Shown here: positions 48,438-57,677 of the stretch, in pieces | Layout: each line of letters begins with the position of its first letter | How positions within the stretch are numbered: the first letter of the stretch is position 1 | From: Pseudomonas fluorescens | GTDB taxonomy: Bacteria; Pseudomonadota; Gammaproteobacteria; Pseudomonadales; Pseudomonadaceae | DNA length: 64,000 nucleotides | NCBI RefSeq assembly: GCF_003732425.1 | Contig: NZ_MOBX01000003.1 | Coordinates: 806,001 to 870,000, forward strand | Direction: 5' to 3' | The notes under the pieces: generated by a model | What the model saw: only the letters and a program-made list of their open reading frames with translations | Databases searched by the model: none | What the model was told of the DNA's origin: nothing | Made by a program: the position numbers and the translations under genes

Positions 48438-49460
48438 TCAAGATCGTGGGTCGAAGGCATCACGTAATGCCTCGCCGATGAACACCAGTAGAGAAAGGAT
48501 CAGCGCCAACGTGAAAAACGCCGTCAACCCGAGCCACGGTGCTTGCAGATTCTGTTTGCCCTGACCGATCAATTCGCCCAGCGAAGCACTTCCGGCGGGC
48601 ATGCCGAAGCCGAGGAAATCCAGCGCAGTGAGGGTGGAAATTGCCCCGGTCAGAATGAACGGCAAGTAGCTGAGCGTTGCATTCATGGCGTTCGGCAGGA
48701 TGTGCCGAAAGATTACCTTGCGATCGCTCAGACCCAGCGCGCGCGCAGCTTTGACGTATTCCAGGTTGCGCCCCCGCAAGAACTCGGCGCGCACCACGTC
48801 CACCAGTGCCAGCCAGGAAAACAGCGCCATGATTCCCAGCAGCCACCAGAAGTTCGGCTCGACAAAACCGGAGAGGATGATCAGCAGGTACAGCACGGGT
48901 AATCCCGACCACACCTCGAGCAGACGTTGCCCGAGCAGATCGACCCAACCACCGTAGTAGCCTTGCAGGGCACCTGCGGCGATGCCGATCAGGGCGCTGA
49001 CGAAGGTCAGCATCAGCGCGAACAGGATCGATACCCGCGCGCCGAAAATCACCCGTGCCAGCACATCCCTGGACTGATCGTCGGTGCCCAGCCAGTTGAC
49101 TGCCGTGGGCGGACTCGGCGCCGGTTTGGTGAGGTCGTAATTGGGCGTGTCGTCGCTGAACGGAATCGGCGGGAACAGCAGCCAGCCGCCGTCCTTGCGG
49201 ATCAGGTTTTGCACATAATCACTGCGGTAATCCGCCTGGAACGGCAGTTGCCCGCCAAATTCCTGTTCGGTGTAGCGCTTGAATACCGGGAAGTACCACT
49301 GGCCCTGAAAGCTGACCACCAAAGGTTTGTCGTTGGCGATCAGCTCGCCGCCCAGGGTGAGCACAAACAGCCCGATAAACAGCCATAGCGACCACCAGCC
49401 ACGGCGGTTTTTCTTGAAACGCTCGAAACGGCGACGACCTAAAGGCGAGAGCTTGAGCAT
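48438..49460 (-). CDS. yejE: Peptide ABC importer permease YejE
   Basis: The 340-residue permease has an N-terminal helix, a long periplasmic region (FPVFKRYTEQEFGGQLPFQA), then five helices with the OppC-type coupling loop YVKAARALGLSDRKVIFRHI. The inserted loop with WLLFPPIPFSDDTPNYDL and NWLGTDDQSRDVLARVI is characteristic of YejE. The ATG at 49460 shares its A with the TGA of yejB (TGATG), so the two are translationally coupled. Earlier in-frame starts lie inside yejB. Confidence 0.93.
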   Translation of the reverse strand: MLKLSPLGRRRFERFKKNRRGWWSLWLFIGLFVLTLGGELIANDKPLVVSFQGQWYFPVFKRYTEQEFGGQLPFQADYRSDYVQNLIRKDGGWLLFPPIPFSDDTPNYDLTKPAPSPPTAVNWLGTDDQSRDVLARVIFGARVSILFALMLTFVSALIGIAAGALQGYYGGWVDLLGQRLLEVWSGLPVLYLLIILSGFVEPNFWWLLGIMALFSWLALVDVVRAEFLRGRNLEYVKAARALGLSDRKVIFRHILPNAMNATLSYLPFILTGAISTLTALDFLGFGMPAGSASLGELIGQGKQNLQAPWLGLTAFFTLALILSLLVFIGEALRDAFDPRS

Positions 49461-50521
49461 CAGGCGTTCCTCGCGGCGAAGTCGATGCGCGGATCGACGA
49501 GGGTGTAGCACAGGTCGCCGATCAGTTTTATCAGCAGGCCAAACAGGGTGAAGATGAACAGAGAACCAAACACCACCGGGTAATCCCGCGAGACAGCCGC
49601 TTCGTAGCTCATGCGACCGAGGCCGTCGAGGGAGAAGATCACTTCGATCAGCAAGGAACCGGCGAAGAACACACTGATGAACGCCTGCGGGATGCCGGAC
49701 ACCACCAGCAGCATCGCGTTGCGGAACACATGGCCGTACAGCACGCGACGTTCGCTCAGGCCTTTGGCGCGCGCGGTCACCACATACTGGCGGGTGATTT
49801 CATTGAGAAACGAGTTTTTGGTCAGGATGGTCAGCGTGGCGAAACCACCGATCACCAGCGCAGTCACCGGCAGGACCAAATGCCAGAAGTAATCGGCAAT
49901 CTTGCCTAGGGTCGACAGCGATTCAAAGTTGTCCGATACCAGACCACGCACCGGAAACCAATTCAGCGACGTGCCGCCGGCAAACACCACGATCAGGAAC
50001 ATTGCAAACAGAAACGCCGGCATCGCGTAGCCGATGATGATTGCCGTACTGCTCCAGATGTCGAAATGACTGCCGTGATGCACGGCTTTGCGGATGCCCA
50101 GCGGGATCGACACCAGATAGGTGATCAGTGTCGCCCACAGCCCGAGGGAAATGGTCACCGGCATTTTTTCCAGGATCAGGTCGGTGACCGTGGCGCCACG
50201 GAAGAAGCTTTTGCCGAAATCCAGTTGCGCATAGTTCTTCAGCATCAGCCACAGGCGTTCATGGGCCGGTTTATCGAAGCCGTACTGCTTTTCGATGTCC
50301 TTGATCAATTGCGGGTCGAGACCGCGACTGGCGCGGGAAGTACCGCCCATGGTTTCGCTGGCACCGCCGCCGACACCGGCGCCGCCGATCCCTTGCAGGT
50401 GGGCAATGGCCTGTTCTACCGGGCCACCAGGCGCGGCCTGGATGATGACGAAATTGACCAGCAAAATGATCACCAGTGTCGGGATGATCAGCAGCAGGCG
50501 CCGCAGTATGTAACCCCACAT
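49460..50521 (-). CDS. yejB: Peptide ABC importer permease YejB
   Basis: The 353-residue OppB-type permease starts [21 protein letters not shown], has the family insert [20 protein letters not shown] before [16 protein letters not shown], and the coupling loop [20 protein letters not shown]. Start and yejA stop overlap as TGATG at 50521. With YejE it forms the channel. Confidence 0.94.
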   Translation of the reverse strand: MWGYILRRLLLIIPTLVIILLVNFVIIQAAPGGPVEQAIAHLQGIGGAGVGGGASETMGGTSRASRGLDPQLIKDIEKQYGFDKPAHERLWLMLKNYAQLDFGKSFFRGATVTDLILEKMPVTISLGLWATLITYLVSIPLGIRKAVHHGSHFDIWSSTAIIIGYAMPAFLFAMFLIVVFAGGTSLNWFPVRGLVSDNFESLSTLGKIADYFWHLVLPVTALVIGGFATLTILTKNSFLNEITRQYVVTARAKGLSERRVLYGHVFRNAMLLVVSGIPQAFISVFFAGSLLIEVIFSLDGLGRMSYEAAVSRDYPVVFGSLFIFTLFGLLIKLIGDLCYTLVDPRIDFAARNA

Positions 50522-52386
50522 CAGTGCGGCCCTCCGGGTCTGCCACGGGAAATTTTTTCCGCGGTCATTTGCTGGTTGGTCAGTGGTGTGCTGCTGATCT
50601 CCCACCAGCTCTCGATGGCTTCGTCATTGCTCGCCTGCACCGACGGAATACCAAAACGATTCCACCAGACCGTCGAGGAACCGGGCGGGTAGTAGTTGGG
50701 AATCCAGTAGTAGTTCCATTGCAGCACCCGATCGAGCGCGTGGGCGTAGTGCAACATGTCGGGTTGCGTCGAAGCGCGGATCAGACCGTTGATCAAGGTG
50801 TCGACCGCCGGGTTTTTCAACACCATATAGTTGTTGGCCCCCGGATCGTTGGCTGCGGCGGACCCGAAATAGTTGAGCAACTCTCCACCGGGGGCCGTGG
50901 TGACGGGGTAACCGGTGACGATCATGTCGTAGTCGCGGCTCATCAGGCGATTGACGTATTGCGAGGAGTCGATGCGCCGGATATTGAGTTCGATGCCGAT
51001 CTGTTTCAGCGTGCGCTTGTAGGGCAGCAGCAAGCGATCCATGCCGTTTTGACTGACGAGGAACGTAAAACTCAGCGGCTCACCCTCGGCATTCACCAGT
51101 CGATCGCCATCGGGTTTCCAGCCGGCCTGCTCAAGTAGTTCGAGGGCTTGCAACTGCTTGTCACGGATCAGCCCACTGCCGTCGGTTTTCGGGGCTTCGA
51201 AGACTTTGCTGAAAACCTCGTCCGGAACCTGGCCACGCAACGGTTCGAGGATTTTCAGCTCCTGCGCATCGGGCAGTTCGCTTGCTGCCAGTTGCGTGTT
51301 GGAGAAGTAGCTCTGCTGGCGGATATACATACCGCGCATCATCTGCCGGTTGCTCCACTCGAAGTCCCAGAGCATCGCCAGTGCCTGGCGTACGCGGCGA
51401 TCGGCGAACATGGGTTTCTGCAGGTTGAACACAAAACCCTGGGCTGACTGTGGCGCCTCGGTGGCCAAGTGGGCTTTTTGCAGGCGTCCATCGCTCAGCG
51501 CGGGACTGTCATAGCCGATCGAGTAGCCAGTGGCCGAAAACTCTCGGTTGTAGTCATAAGCGCCACCGCGCAGCACTTGGCGGGCGACATCGGTATCACC
51601 GAAGTATTCGATGCTGAAATGATCGAAATTGTACAAGCCGCGACTGACCGGCAAATCCTTGCCCCACCAGTCGGCGTTGCGTTCAAACGTGATACTGCGC
51701 CCCGAATCGACTTTGCCGACGCGATAGGGACCGCTGCCCAATGGCGGCTCGTAACCGCCACCGCCGGCGAAATCGCGGCTCTTCCACCAGTGTTCGGGAA
51801 ACACCGGAAGAGTCGCGATATCCAGTGGCAGGGTGCGGTTTTCATTGCTTTTGAAGTCGAAGCGTACGGTCAGTGGAGCTTCGACTTCGACGCCTTTGAC
51901 GTCGGCGAACTGGGTGCGATAACGCAAGCTGCCCTGGGTCATCAATAAATCGTAGGTGTAACGCACGTCTTCGGCAGTGATTGCTTGGCCATCGGCGAAG
52001 CGTGCTTTGGGGTTGATGAAGAACCGCAGTGACAGGCCATCGTCCGAGCGCTCCATCTTTTGTGCGACCAGACCGTAGACGGTGTAAGGCTCATCCAGCG
52101 AGCGCTGGGCCAGCGGTGAGTAAAGCAAACCATCGATCTGAGTGACGCCGATGCCTTTGTCTATATAAGGAAGGACATGGTCGAAATGGCCGATCTCGAT
52201 GGCCGAGCGGCGCATCGTCCCGCCCTTGGGCGCTTGCAGGTTGGTGTAGTCGAAGTGGCTGAAACCGGCAGGGTACTTGGCGGGTTCGCCATAAACGGTC
52301 AACGCGTGTTGCGGTGCAGCGTTCGCGCCGGCACCCGTCAGCAGGGCGAGGGCGGTGAGCATCAATGTGGGGAAAACCAGTCGCAT
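50521..52386 (-). CDS. yejA: Peptide-binding protein YejA
   Basis: The 621-residue SBP_bac_5 protein has a signal peptide (to about residue 23, [10 protein letters not shown]) and the YejA features [48 protein letters not shown] and [18 protein letters not shown]. It catches peptides in the periplasm for YejBEF. It is the first gene of the operon; the promoter must lie in the 85-bp gap before the terminator at 52472, and I could not pick it out. Confidence 0.94.
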   Translation of the reverse strand: MRLVFPTLMLTALALLTGAGANAAPQHALTVYGEPAKYPAGFSHFDYTNLQAPKGGTMRRSAIEIGHFDHVLPYIDKGIGVTQIDGLLYSPLAQRSLDEPYTVYGLVAQKMERSDDGLSLRFFINPKARFADGQAITAEDVRYTYDLLMTQGSLRYRTQFADVKGVEVEAPLTVRFDFKSNENRTLPLDIATLPVFPEHWWKSRDFAGGGGYEPPLGSGPYRVGKVDSGRSITFERNADWWGKDLPVSRGLYNFDHFSIEYFGDTDVARQVLRGGAYDYNREFSATGYSIGYDSPALSDGRLQKAHLATEAPQSAQGFVFNLQKPMFADRRVRQALAMLWDFEWSNRQMMRGMYIRQQSYFSNTQLAASELPDAQELKILEPLRGQVPDEVFSKVFEAPKTDGSGLIRDKQLQALELLEQAGWKPDGDRLVNAEGEPLSFTFLVSQNGMDRLLLPYKRTLKQIGIELNIRRIDSSQYVNRLMSRDYDMIVTGYPVTTAPGGELLNYFGSAAANDPGANNYMVLKNPAVDTLINGLIRASTQPDMLHYAHALDRVLQWNYYWIPNYYPPGSSTVWWNRFGIPSVQASNDEAIESWWEISSTPLTNQQMTAEKISRGRPGGPH

Positions 52387-52471
52387 TGTCAGCCTTGGAA
52401 CCGGGAAATCGATAAGCGCAAGTTGTACGCGAGAGGCGCGTCAGTCGCCAGCCGTATATGTAACTGAAACA

Positions 52472-52499
52472 CAACGGCCCGCCATAAGGCGGGCCGTTG
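52472..52499 (-). terminator. Rho-independent terminator of the second parvulin gene
   Basis: The stem CAACGGCCCGCC / GGCGGGCCGTTG with loop ATAA is perfect over 12 bp. On the minus strand it is followed by TGTTT. It lies 20 bp past the parvulin stop and insulates yejA from that gene. Confidence 0.8.
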
Positions 52500-52519
52500 G
52501 TGAGCAATCAGGCGATGGA

Positions 52520-52801
52520 TCAGTCCTGACGGCTGGTGACTTCCAGCAGGTGATAACCGAACTGGGTTTTCACCGGGCCTTGCACGACGTTGATTGGCGC
52601 GCTGAAGACGACGGTGTCGAATTCCTTGACCATCTGACCGGGACCGAACGACCCCAGGTCGCCGCCCTGACGGCTGGACGGGCAGGTGGAGTTGGCCTTG
52701 GCGACTTCGGCGAAATCAGCGCCGCCTTCGATCTGGGCCTTGAGTTCGTTGCACTTGTCTTCGCTGGAAACCAGGATGTGGCGGGCAGTGGCTTTAGCCA
52801 T
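52520..52801 (-). CDS. ppiC: Parvulin-type peptidyl-prolyl isomerase (PpiC)
   Basis: The 93-residue stand-alone parvulin starts MAKATARHILVSSEDKCNEL and has NSTCPSSRQGGDLGSFGPGQMV and QFGYHLLEVTSRQD, the same length and layout as E. coli PpiC. It is cytoplasmic. The five upstream codons to 52816 are not needed. It has its own strong terminator and is a single-gene unit. Confidence 0.94.
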   Translation of the reverse strand: MAKATARHILVSSEDKCNELKAQIEGGADFAEVAKANSTCPSSRQGGDLGSFGPGQMVKEFDTVVFSAPINVVQGPVKTQFGYHLLEVTSRQD

Positions 52802-52897
52802 GGGGAAACTCTCCAATCTATTTCAGTAAAGTGTGGAGCCTACCGGATTCAGTGGGCGAATTCTCGGCAAAGTTCCGTTTGCACGGCTGTGGGCCGG

Positions 52898-53767
52898 TCA
52901 AAGATTCGCCGCTCGTAGTCGCGCGGCATGTTCAACGTAAAGATCAATCGGATCGAATTCGCGGATGGCCGTACCGGCACTGCGGCGCAGACTGCTCAGG
53001 TGATCCAGCGGATAATCGGAACGGATCACTTGCCCAAGATGGGAGCTGAAACGCCCGACGAAGCCGTCATTCTGTTCTCCTTCGGTCATGAAATATTGTG
53101 ACAGGGCCTGGCAAGCACCTCGTACCGGGTCGAGGCCCGGCAGGTTGCTTGTCGGCAGAACCCCGCTCCACGAGTAATAGTGCACGCCATTGACCTGGGC
53201 GGCGCCGTGCCCGCCCCAGGTGTCGGGCAGGCCTTGGGGGAACTTGTCATTGAAAATGCCGACCCCCTCGGTTGTCAGTCCATTGAGCGCCGCCAGTGCA
53301 TTTTGCGGAAACGTGATGTTGCCGCTGAGCAGTGAAAGAAAATCGGCAAACAGTGTCGCCACGTTTTGCGCGACGATTTCCGGCAGTCGGCCCGGCACCA
53401 GCGCCTTGCGCAGGAAATCAGCCAGCTCCGAACCATGGTTCGGGCCGCTGACCGAAGTCACCGAGGCGATGGTATCTGGCGCAAGCGCCGCAGCGTATCG
53501 TGCAGCCAAAGCGCCCTGGCTGTGACCGATGAGATTGACTTTCCTGGCACGTGTGCCACGCAGGACACTGTCGATTTGCTTCAACAGTTGCTCACCCCTG
53601 ACTTCATTGTCGTGGGTCGCTGAGAGGTGTGGAACAAACACACGGTTGCCGGCCGTTTTCAGGGCGTCTTTAACGTCGTGGAACAGCTCGAAATGGCCGA
53701 TGCGTTCAAATCCGAACAGGCCGTGAACCAGAAGGATGGGATAACGAGTTGAAGCATTCCGTTGCAT
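52898..53767 (-). CDS. Triacylglycerol lipase family I, without signal peptide
   Basis: The 289-residue alpha/beta hydrolase resembles Pseudomonas family I lipases: YPILLVHGLFGFERIG (oxyanion hole), nucleophile Ser83 in GHSQG, NDGFVGRFSSHLGQVI with the acid and DYPLDHLSS with the histidine. Secreted family I.1 lipases have a signal peptide and a foldase gene beside them. Here the protein starts MQRNASTRYPILLV directly at the fold and no lif gene is adjacent, so it is likely an intracellular lipase or esterase. An earlier in-frame start at 53824 would add 19 residues without giving a signal sequence. Confidence 0.88.
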   Translation of the reverse strand: MQRNASTRYPILLVHGLFGFERIGHFELFHDVKDALKTAGNRVFVPHLSATHDNEVRGEQLLKQIDSVLRGTRARKVNLIGHSQGALAARYAAALAPDTIASVTSVSGPNHGSELADFLRKALVPGRLPEIVAQNVATLFADFLSLLSGNITFPQNALAALNGLTTEGVGIFNDKFPQGLPDTWGGHGAAQVNGVHYYSWSGVLPTSNLPGLDPVRGACQALSQYFMTEGEQNDGFVGRFSSHLGQVIRSDYPLDHLSSLRRSAGTAIREFDPIDLYVEHAARLRAANL

Positions 53768-54100
53768 GTTCTTACCTTTTCTCAGAAGTTCGTCGGGAAA
53801 TCTGTGGGCCACTCTAAAACACACAACTCGTTTAAGAAGTAAGAGAGGGCTTCGATTTGCCGTTGAATCTGGACTATCGGCTGTACGAATTTTCGGATAC
53901 TTGCGAAGTCCGAATCGGAAGATCTAGCGGTCTGGCGGCTGGTTGAAGTTGATCTAGCGTCGATTGCCTACCGGGCTCGTAGCTTTTACCTCGTGGATGC
54001 GGCGTATTGGGCTGATATCAAAAGCATGAACAATCGCTTTGAATGTGGGTTGTCGACGTCGTCAATGAAGGCTGCGTTAGTCCAAGGCATGGAGCCAAGA
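53768..54100. other. Gene-free divergent spacer
   Basis: 333 bp between the divergent lipase and Ig-repeat genes. There is no convincing frame, repeat or hairpin. It must contain the promoters of both. Confidence 0.4.
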
Positions 54101-55180
54101 ATGAACACGCATGAAATCGAGTTTCGCTACCGGATGCGCCCCACCGTCAGCCCTCTTGCCGCCAAAGTGTTGTTGCCAGCAGCGACGCTCGAATCACTGG
54201 AAGGGCGGGTGCTTGATCCTTCCCTGGGCAAAGTCGTCGCTCGTATTAACCCTTATCCAGGCATGGCGTCTGGTGATCAGTTGCTTTTGCACTGGGAGGG
54301 GCTCGATATAGAGGGCTTCGCCTATCAGCACGAAATGGTGCGCTATGTCAGTGAGGCCCAGGTTGGCAAAGACATCATTTTCGTGATCAAGGGGCTGCAT
54401 ATCGCCGCACTGGATGGCGGTTCACTTGAGGTCTACTGGACACTTTTCAGCGCCGGCCTGACCGAGCCAGCATCGTCTGCGCGGGTGCAATTGTCTGTGG
54501 GCGATACACCGCCACACTTGCTGGCTCCACATGTCGTGGACGCAGTCGGCGGGACACTGGATCCTGCGCGGGTAACGGAAGGTGCACTCATCACACTCCA
54601 GCCTTATGCCCGCATGGCCCCAGGTGACCAGATTTCGATGATGTGGTCTGGCAGCACTTCACCACTATCATTCAGTGATCGATTGAAGGTCGAAGCCTTC
54701 GCTGTCGCCGATACCCTGTCATTCTGGATCCCGTGTGAGTACATCGCAGCGCAACTTGGAGGCGAGGTAACGGTCCGCTATCGAGTCGAGCGAGAGGGAG
54801 GCGCGGTACTCGAATCCGATCCCGCGAGAATTCTCATCGCCGCTGTCAGTCATGGTCAACTGGACGCGCCGGATGTGCTTGAAGCTGAAGATGGCGTGTT
54901 ATTGGCCCAGGATTACATTGATGGCGTCACCGTTGTGATCAGCAATGCCCGGACGCAGGAAGGCGAACTGGTGTATCTCAAGTGTGACGGCGAGTTGTTC
55001 AATCACCGCGATGACCGTGAAATCACGCGGGAAACCGCCGGCAAACCGCTGATTTTTATCGTGCCACATCGCTTCTGGCGCGAGCATCACGGGTCGATTG
55101 TGCGCGTTGCCTACACGGTTGAGCGCTTGGACGATATCAGTCAGGAGTCTGCGGTGACGCATGTGCGACTGGAGGCCTAG
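54101..55180 (+). CDS. Protein of three Ig-like beta-sandwich repeats, function unknown
   Basis: The 359-residue protein, starting MNTHEIEFRYRMRP behind GGAG, is built from three repeats of about 105 residues. Each has a 'LxAPxVxxAxGGxLDP' opening, a 'YxxMxxGDQixxxWxG' centre and a strand ending in a 'VxYRVER' or 'VAYTVERL' motif: about residues 20-130, 131-245 and 246-359. The pattern is that of Pseudomonas repeat proteins and adhesins whose domains are strung in large numbers; here there are only three, with no signal peptide or secretion signal recognised. No function is known. It ends in front of a bidirectional terminator. Confidence 0.6.
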   Translation: MNTHEIEFRYRMRPTVSPLAAKVLLPAATLESLEGRVLDPSLGKVVARINPYPGMASGDQLLLHWEGLDIEGFAYQHEMVRYVSEAQVGKDIIFVIKGLHIAALDGGSLEVYWTLFSAGLTEPASSARVQLSVGDTPPHLLAPHVVDAVGGTLDPARVTEGALITLQPYARMAPGDQISMMWSGSTSPLSFSDRLKVEAFAVADTLSFWIPCEYIAAQLGGEVTVRYRVEREGGAVLESDPARILIAAVSHGQLDAPDVLEAEDGVLLAQDYIDGVTVVISNARTQEGELVYLKCDGELFNHRDDREITRETAGKPLIFIVPHRFWREHHGSIVRVAYTVERLDDISQESAVTHVRLEA

Positions 55181-55190
55181 CTGAAGCGGG

Positions 55191-55218
55191 CCACCCTCCG
55201 GTTTTTACCGGAGGGTGG
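55191..55218. terminator. Bidirectional terminator between convergent genes
   Basis: CCACCCTCCGGT and ACCGGAGGGTGG form a perfect 12-bp stem with loop TTTT. It lies 10 bp after the Ig-repeat gene and 12 bp after the DAHP synthase gene. Confidence 0.82.
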
Positions 55219-55229
55219 CGCCGTCAGTT

Positions 55230-56300
55230 TCAGTGGCGGGCGCCAAGGCGCTCAGCTGCATCAAGCAGCAACTGCTGCGTTGCATCAAAGCCTAGACAGC
55301 CATCGGTGATCGATACACCGTAACGCAGCGACGCACTCAGTGGCTGACAGCCTTCGAACAGGTGAGACTCCAGCATCATGCCGATCAGAGAGCGATCGCC
55401 CCGCAAACGTTGCTCAAGTACATCTTTGAAAACGCCAGGCTGACGCAGCGGATCCTTACCGCTATTAGCGTGGCTGCAATCGACCATGATCCGGTTCGGG
55501 ACCTTCAGCCGATTCAGGTCGGCGTGAATGCTGGCGATGCTCTCGCGATCATGATTGGGACCTTGATGGCCGCCACGCAATACCAGATGAGTATCAGGGT
55601 TGCCGGGTGTCTGAATGATGGCCGGATGACCCTGGCTGTCCACTCCGAAATGCCGATGAGGATGGGCTGCCGAACGCATGGCATCTACAGCAACGGCTGC
55701 ACCGCCGTCGGTTCCGTTCTTGAAGCCTACGGGCATGCTTAAGCCACTGGCCATTTCGCGATGGATCTGGGATTCGGTGGTGCGTGCGCCGATGGCAACC
55801 CAACTAAGCAAGTCGTCGAGGTAGCCAGCCGCCAGGGGTTGCAACAGCTCAGTCGCCACCGGCAGACCGAGGCGGATCATTTCCAGCATCAACACGCGAG
55901 ACAGTGTCAGGCCAGCGGCCATGTCATCACTGCCATCCAGGTGCGGATCGTAGGCGAGGCCTTTCCAGCCAACGGTGGTGCGCGGCTTCTCGACGTAGGC
56001 TCGCATCACCAGGAGCATTTCGTCGCTGACCTGTTCAGCCAGTCGTGACAGCTTGCCGGCATATTCAAGCGCAGACTGGGGGTCGTGGATAGAGCAGGGT
56101 CCGACAATTACCAGCAGACGCTGATCATCACCGTTGAGGATCGCGCGAACCGCTTGGCGATGGGCGGCAACTTGCTGGCTCGAGGCATTGTTCAAAGGCA
56201 ACTGCTGTTTGAGTTGCAAGGCGCTGGGCAGACGCAGGGTCAGCGCTTCGTTGGCGCAACCGAGGGTGGGCAATGGCAAAGCAGAAACGGACGAGTTCAT
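55230..56300 (-). CDS. DAHP synthase, class I (AroFGH type)
   Basis: The 356-residue enzyme condenses PEP and erythrose-4-phosphate, the first step of the shikimate pathway. Class-I motifs are VIVGPCSIHDPQSALEYA, RAYVEKPRTTVGWKGL, AIGARTTESQIHREMASGLS, VGFKNGTDG, RGGHQGPN and VDCSHANSGKD. The ATG at 56300 has AGGAAG upstream. It lies behind two leader frames and an attenuator (56348-56764), so expression should depend on aromatic amino acid supply. Which end product inhibits the enzyme (Phe, Tyr or Trp) cannot be read with confidence. Confidence 0.95.
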   Translation of the reverse strand: MNSSVSALPLPTLGCANEALTLRLPSALQLKQQLPLNNASSQQVAAHRQAVRAILNGDDQRLLVIVGPCSIHDPQSALEYAGKLSRLAEQVSDEMLLVMRAYVEKPRTTVGWKGLAYDPHLDGSDDMAAGLTLSRVLMLEMIRLGLPVATELLQPLAAGYLDDLLSWVAIGARTTESQIHREMASGLSMPVGFKNGTDGGAAVAVDAMRSAAHPHRHFGVDSQGHPAIIQTPGNPDTHLVLRGGHQGPNHDRESIASIHADLNRLKVPNRIMVDCSHANSGKDPLRQPGVFKDVLEQRLRGDRSLIGMMLESHLFEGCQPLSASLRYGVSITDGCLGFDATQQLLLDAAERLGARH

Positions 56301-56347
56301 ATTCGGTCTTCCTGGGCTGGCGGCGGGTGCTTCCCGCTCGCTCGGCC

Positions 56348-56500
56348 CTACTGGGGTGTTCGACAGTTGGCCGTGCTGGCCATGAGGGTGTGCTTGCCAC
56401 CTGTAGGTGACCGATCGGAGGCGGCAGGCTGTCCCGAGCGGAGGCTGGTAAATCGCCAGGCGCTGAAGCTGTCGTGACGGTAATAAGTGGCGTAGTTCAT
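56348..56500 (-). CDS. Second leader ORF, 50 residues, before DAHP synthase
   Basis: Behind GAGGAG the frame reads MNYATYYRHDSFSAWRF and then a polar tail ending NCRTPQ. The first 17 residues hold three Tyr, two Phe and one Trp, an unusual aromatic load. The stop is 47 bases before the DAHP synthase ATG. Between them GCGGG-AAGCA-CCCGC can form a small hairpin near the ribosome site of the enzyme gene. It could couple or pace translation of the enzyme, or be a small protein in its own right. Confidence 0.6.
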   Translation of the reverse strand: MNYATYYRHDSFSAWRFTSLRSGQPAASDRSPTGGKHTLMASTANCRTPQ

Positions 56501-56546
56501 TTCGTGACTCCTCAAAGTGTCTGGTGTGTTGCTGAAAATTTTGGGG

Positions 56547-56588
56547 CTAAAAAAACAAAACCCCCGGTCGGGAGGCCGACCGGGGGTT
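56547..56588 (-). terminator. Attenuator terminator in the DAHP synthase leader
   Basis: Read on the minus strand, AACCCCCGGTCGG and CCGACCGGGGGTT form a perfect 13-bp stem with a 4-base loop, followed by TTGTTTTTTT. It lies after the first leader peptide and before the second leader frame and the enzyme gene, as in trp-type attenuation. Confidence 0.9.
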
Positions 56589-56635
56589 GAGAATTCTCTG
56601 GTAGGCGACCCGTTGTTATGGGCGCCGTTTGGGTA

Positions 56636-56764
56636 TCAGGCGCGCCAGTGGCTAAACCAATACCCAAAATAAAAGCTGACCGGAGCGCAAACATCATTCA
56701 CCCGGGCAGCCGCTACCGAGCGCGGGGCGCTGGCGGTAAGAAGCTGTGAGAGGGCGTTGAACAT
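56636..56764 (-). CDS. Aromatic-rich attenuator leader peptide, 42 residues
   Basis: The frame starts with ATG at 56764 (GGAGA upstream) and ends with TGA at 56636. Residues 31-40 read FYFGYWFSHW: three Phe, two Tyr and two Trp in ten. The codons for F33-G34-Y35 (TTTGGGTAT, 56668-56660) pair perfectly over 9 bp with ATACCCAAA just after the stop (56636-56628), giving the 1:2 stem. Stalling on scarce aromatic tRNAs should open this stem and disfavour the terminator at 56547. I could not define the antiterminator with confidence. Confidence 0.88.
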   Translation of the reverse strand: MFNALSQLLTASAPRSVAAARVNDVCAPVSFYFGYWFSHWRA

Positions 56765-56915
56765 GGTCTGTCTCCGATGAATGGGCCGAGCTTACTAGAG
56801 GCCGCTACGCCTCAGCAATCAGAAAATGCTATCGCGCAATCAACAAAAAGACTATTGCTTGCGTTGCGCAAGAGTGGTGACACTCTGCGCTTCACTTGAT
56901 GACCAAGGATGATCC

Positions 56916-57677
56916 GTGTCGACACTGACCATTGCTGCTGCCCAGAGTCTCTCCATTGCCGGTGATCTTTGCGGAAATATCGTCCGACATGGTCGCTTCA
57001 TCGAGAAGGCCGCGGAGCAGGGCGTCGAATTGCTGGTTTTTCCCGAGTTGTCGCTGACTGGCTACGAAGGAGAGGTGGCGGCAGCGTTGGCGATCGAACC
57101 GCACGATGCAGTCTTGCAACCGTTAAGGGATTTGGCCCGAGAGCTCGGCGTGACTGCGGTTGTCGGCATGCCGATCTGGCTGGAGGACCGGGCCTCGGTG
57201 TTGATCGGCGCCCTTGTCCTGGGCGCTGATGGTTCGCTCGGCGTGTACAGCAAGCAGCATTTGCACTCGGGTGAGGACCTTGTGTTTACACCCGGCCTCG
57301 GCGGACCGACCCTGACCATCGGCGGCGAAGTGGTTGCGTTGGCGGTGTGCGCCGATTTCTCACATGCCAGCCATGCCGCAGCGGCCGCAGGTCGGGGCGC
57401 GGGCTTATATGCGGCCGGTGTACTGATCAGCGAGAAAGGTTACCCGGCCGACACGTCGGTCCTTCAGAGTTATGCCCGGCAACACTCGATGGCTGTGCTG
57501 ATGGCCAATCACGGTGGGCAGACCGGCGGTTGGCAATCCGCCGGGCGCAGTGGCATCTGGTCTGAAGACGGCTCGCTGATTGTTGCCGCTGCGGGGGCGG
57601 GCGATCTTTTGGTTGTCGCCCAGCGTAACGATGGTGCATGGCAGGGGCGAGTGGTTCCTGTTGCGCACATCCAATGA
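56916..57677 (+). CDS. Carbon-nitrogen hydrolase (nitrilase superfamily amidase)
   Basis: The 253-residue enzyme has the nitrilase triad: Glu44 (VFPELSLTGYE), Lys113 (YSKQHLHSGED) and Cys145 (LAVCADFSHASH). The family hydrolyses amides or nitriles via a thioester. The short length and lack of extra domains fit the omega-amidase/N-carbamoylase branches, with no definite substrate. The start is GTG at 56916. Its stop overlaps the start of the acetyltransferase gene as ATGA, so the two act as a pair. Confidence 0.88.
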   Translation: MSTLTIAAAQSLSIAGDLCGNIVRHGRFIEKAAEQGVELLVFPELSLTGYEGEVAAALAIEPHDAVLQPLRDLARELGVTAVVGMPIWLEDRASVLIGALVLGADGSLGVYSKQHLHSGEDLVFTPGLGGPTLTIGGEVVALAVCADFSHASHAAAAAGRGAGLYAAGVLISEKGYPADTSVLQSYARQHSMAVLMANHGGQTGGWQSAGRSGIWSEDGSLIVAAAGAGDLLVVAQRNDGAWQGRVVPVAHIQ

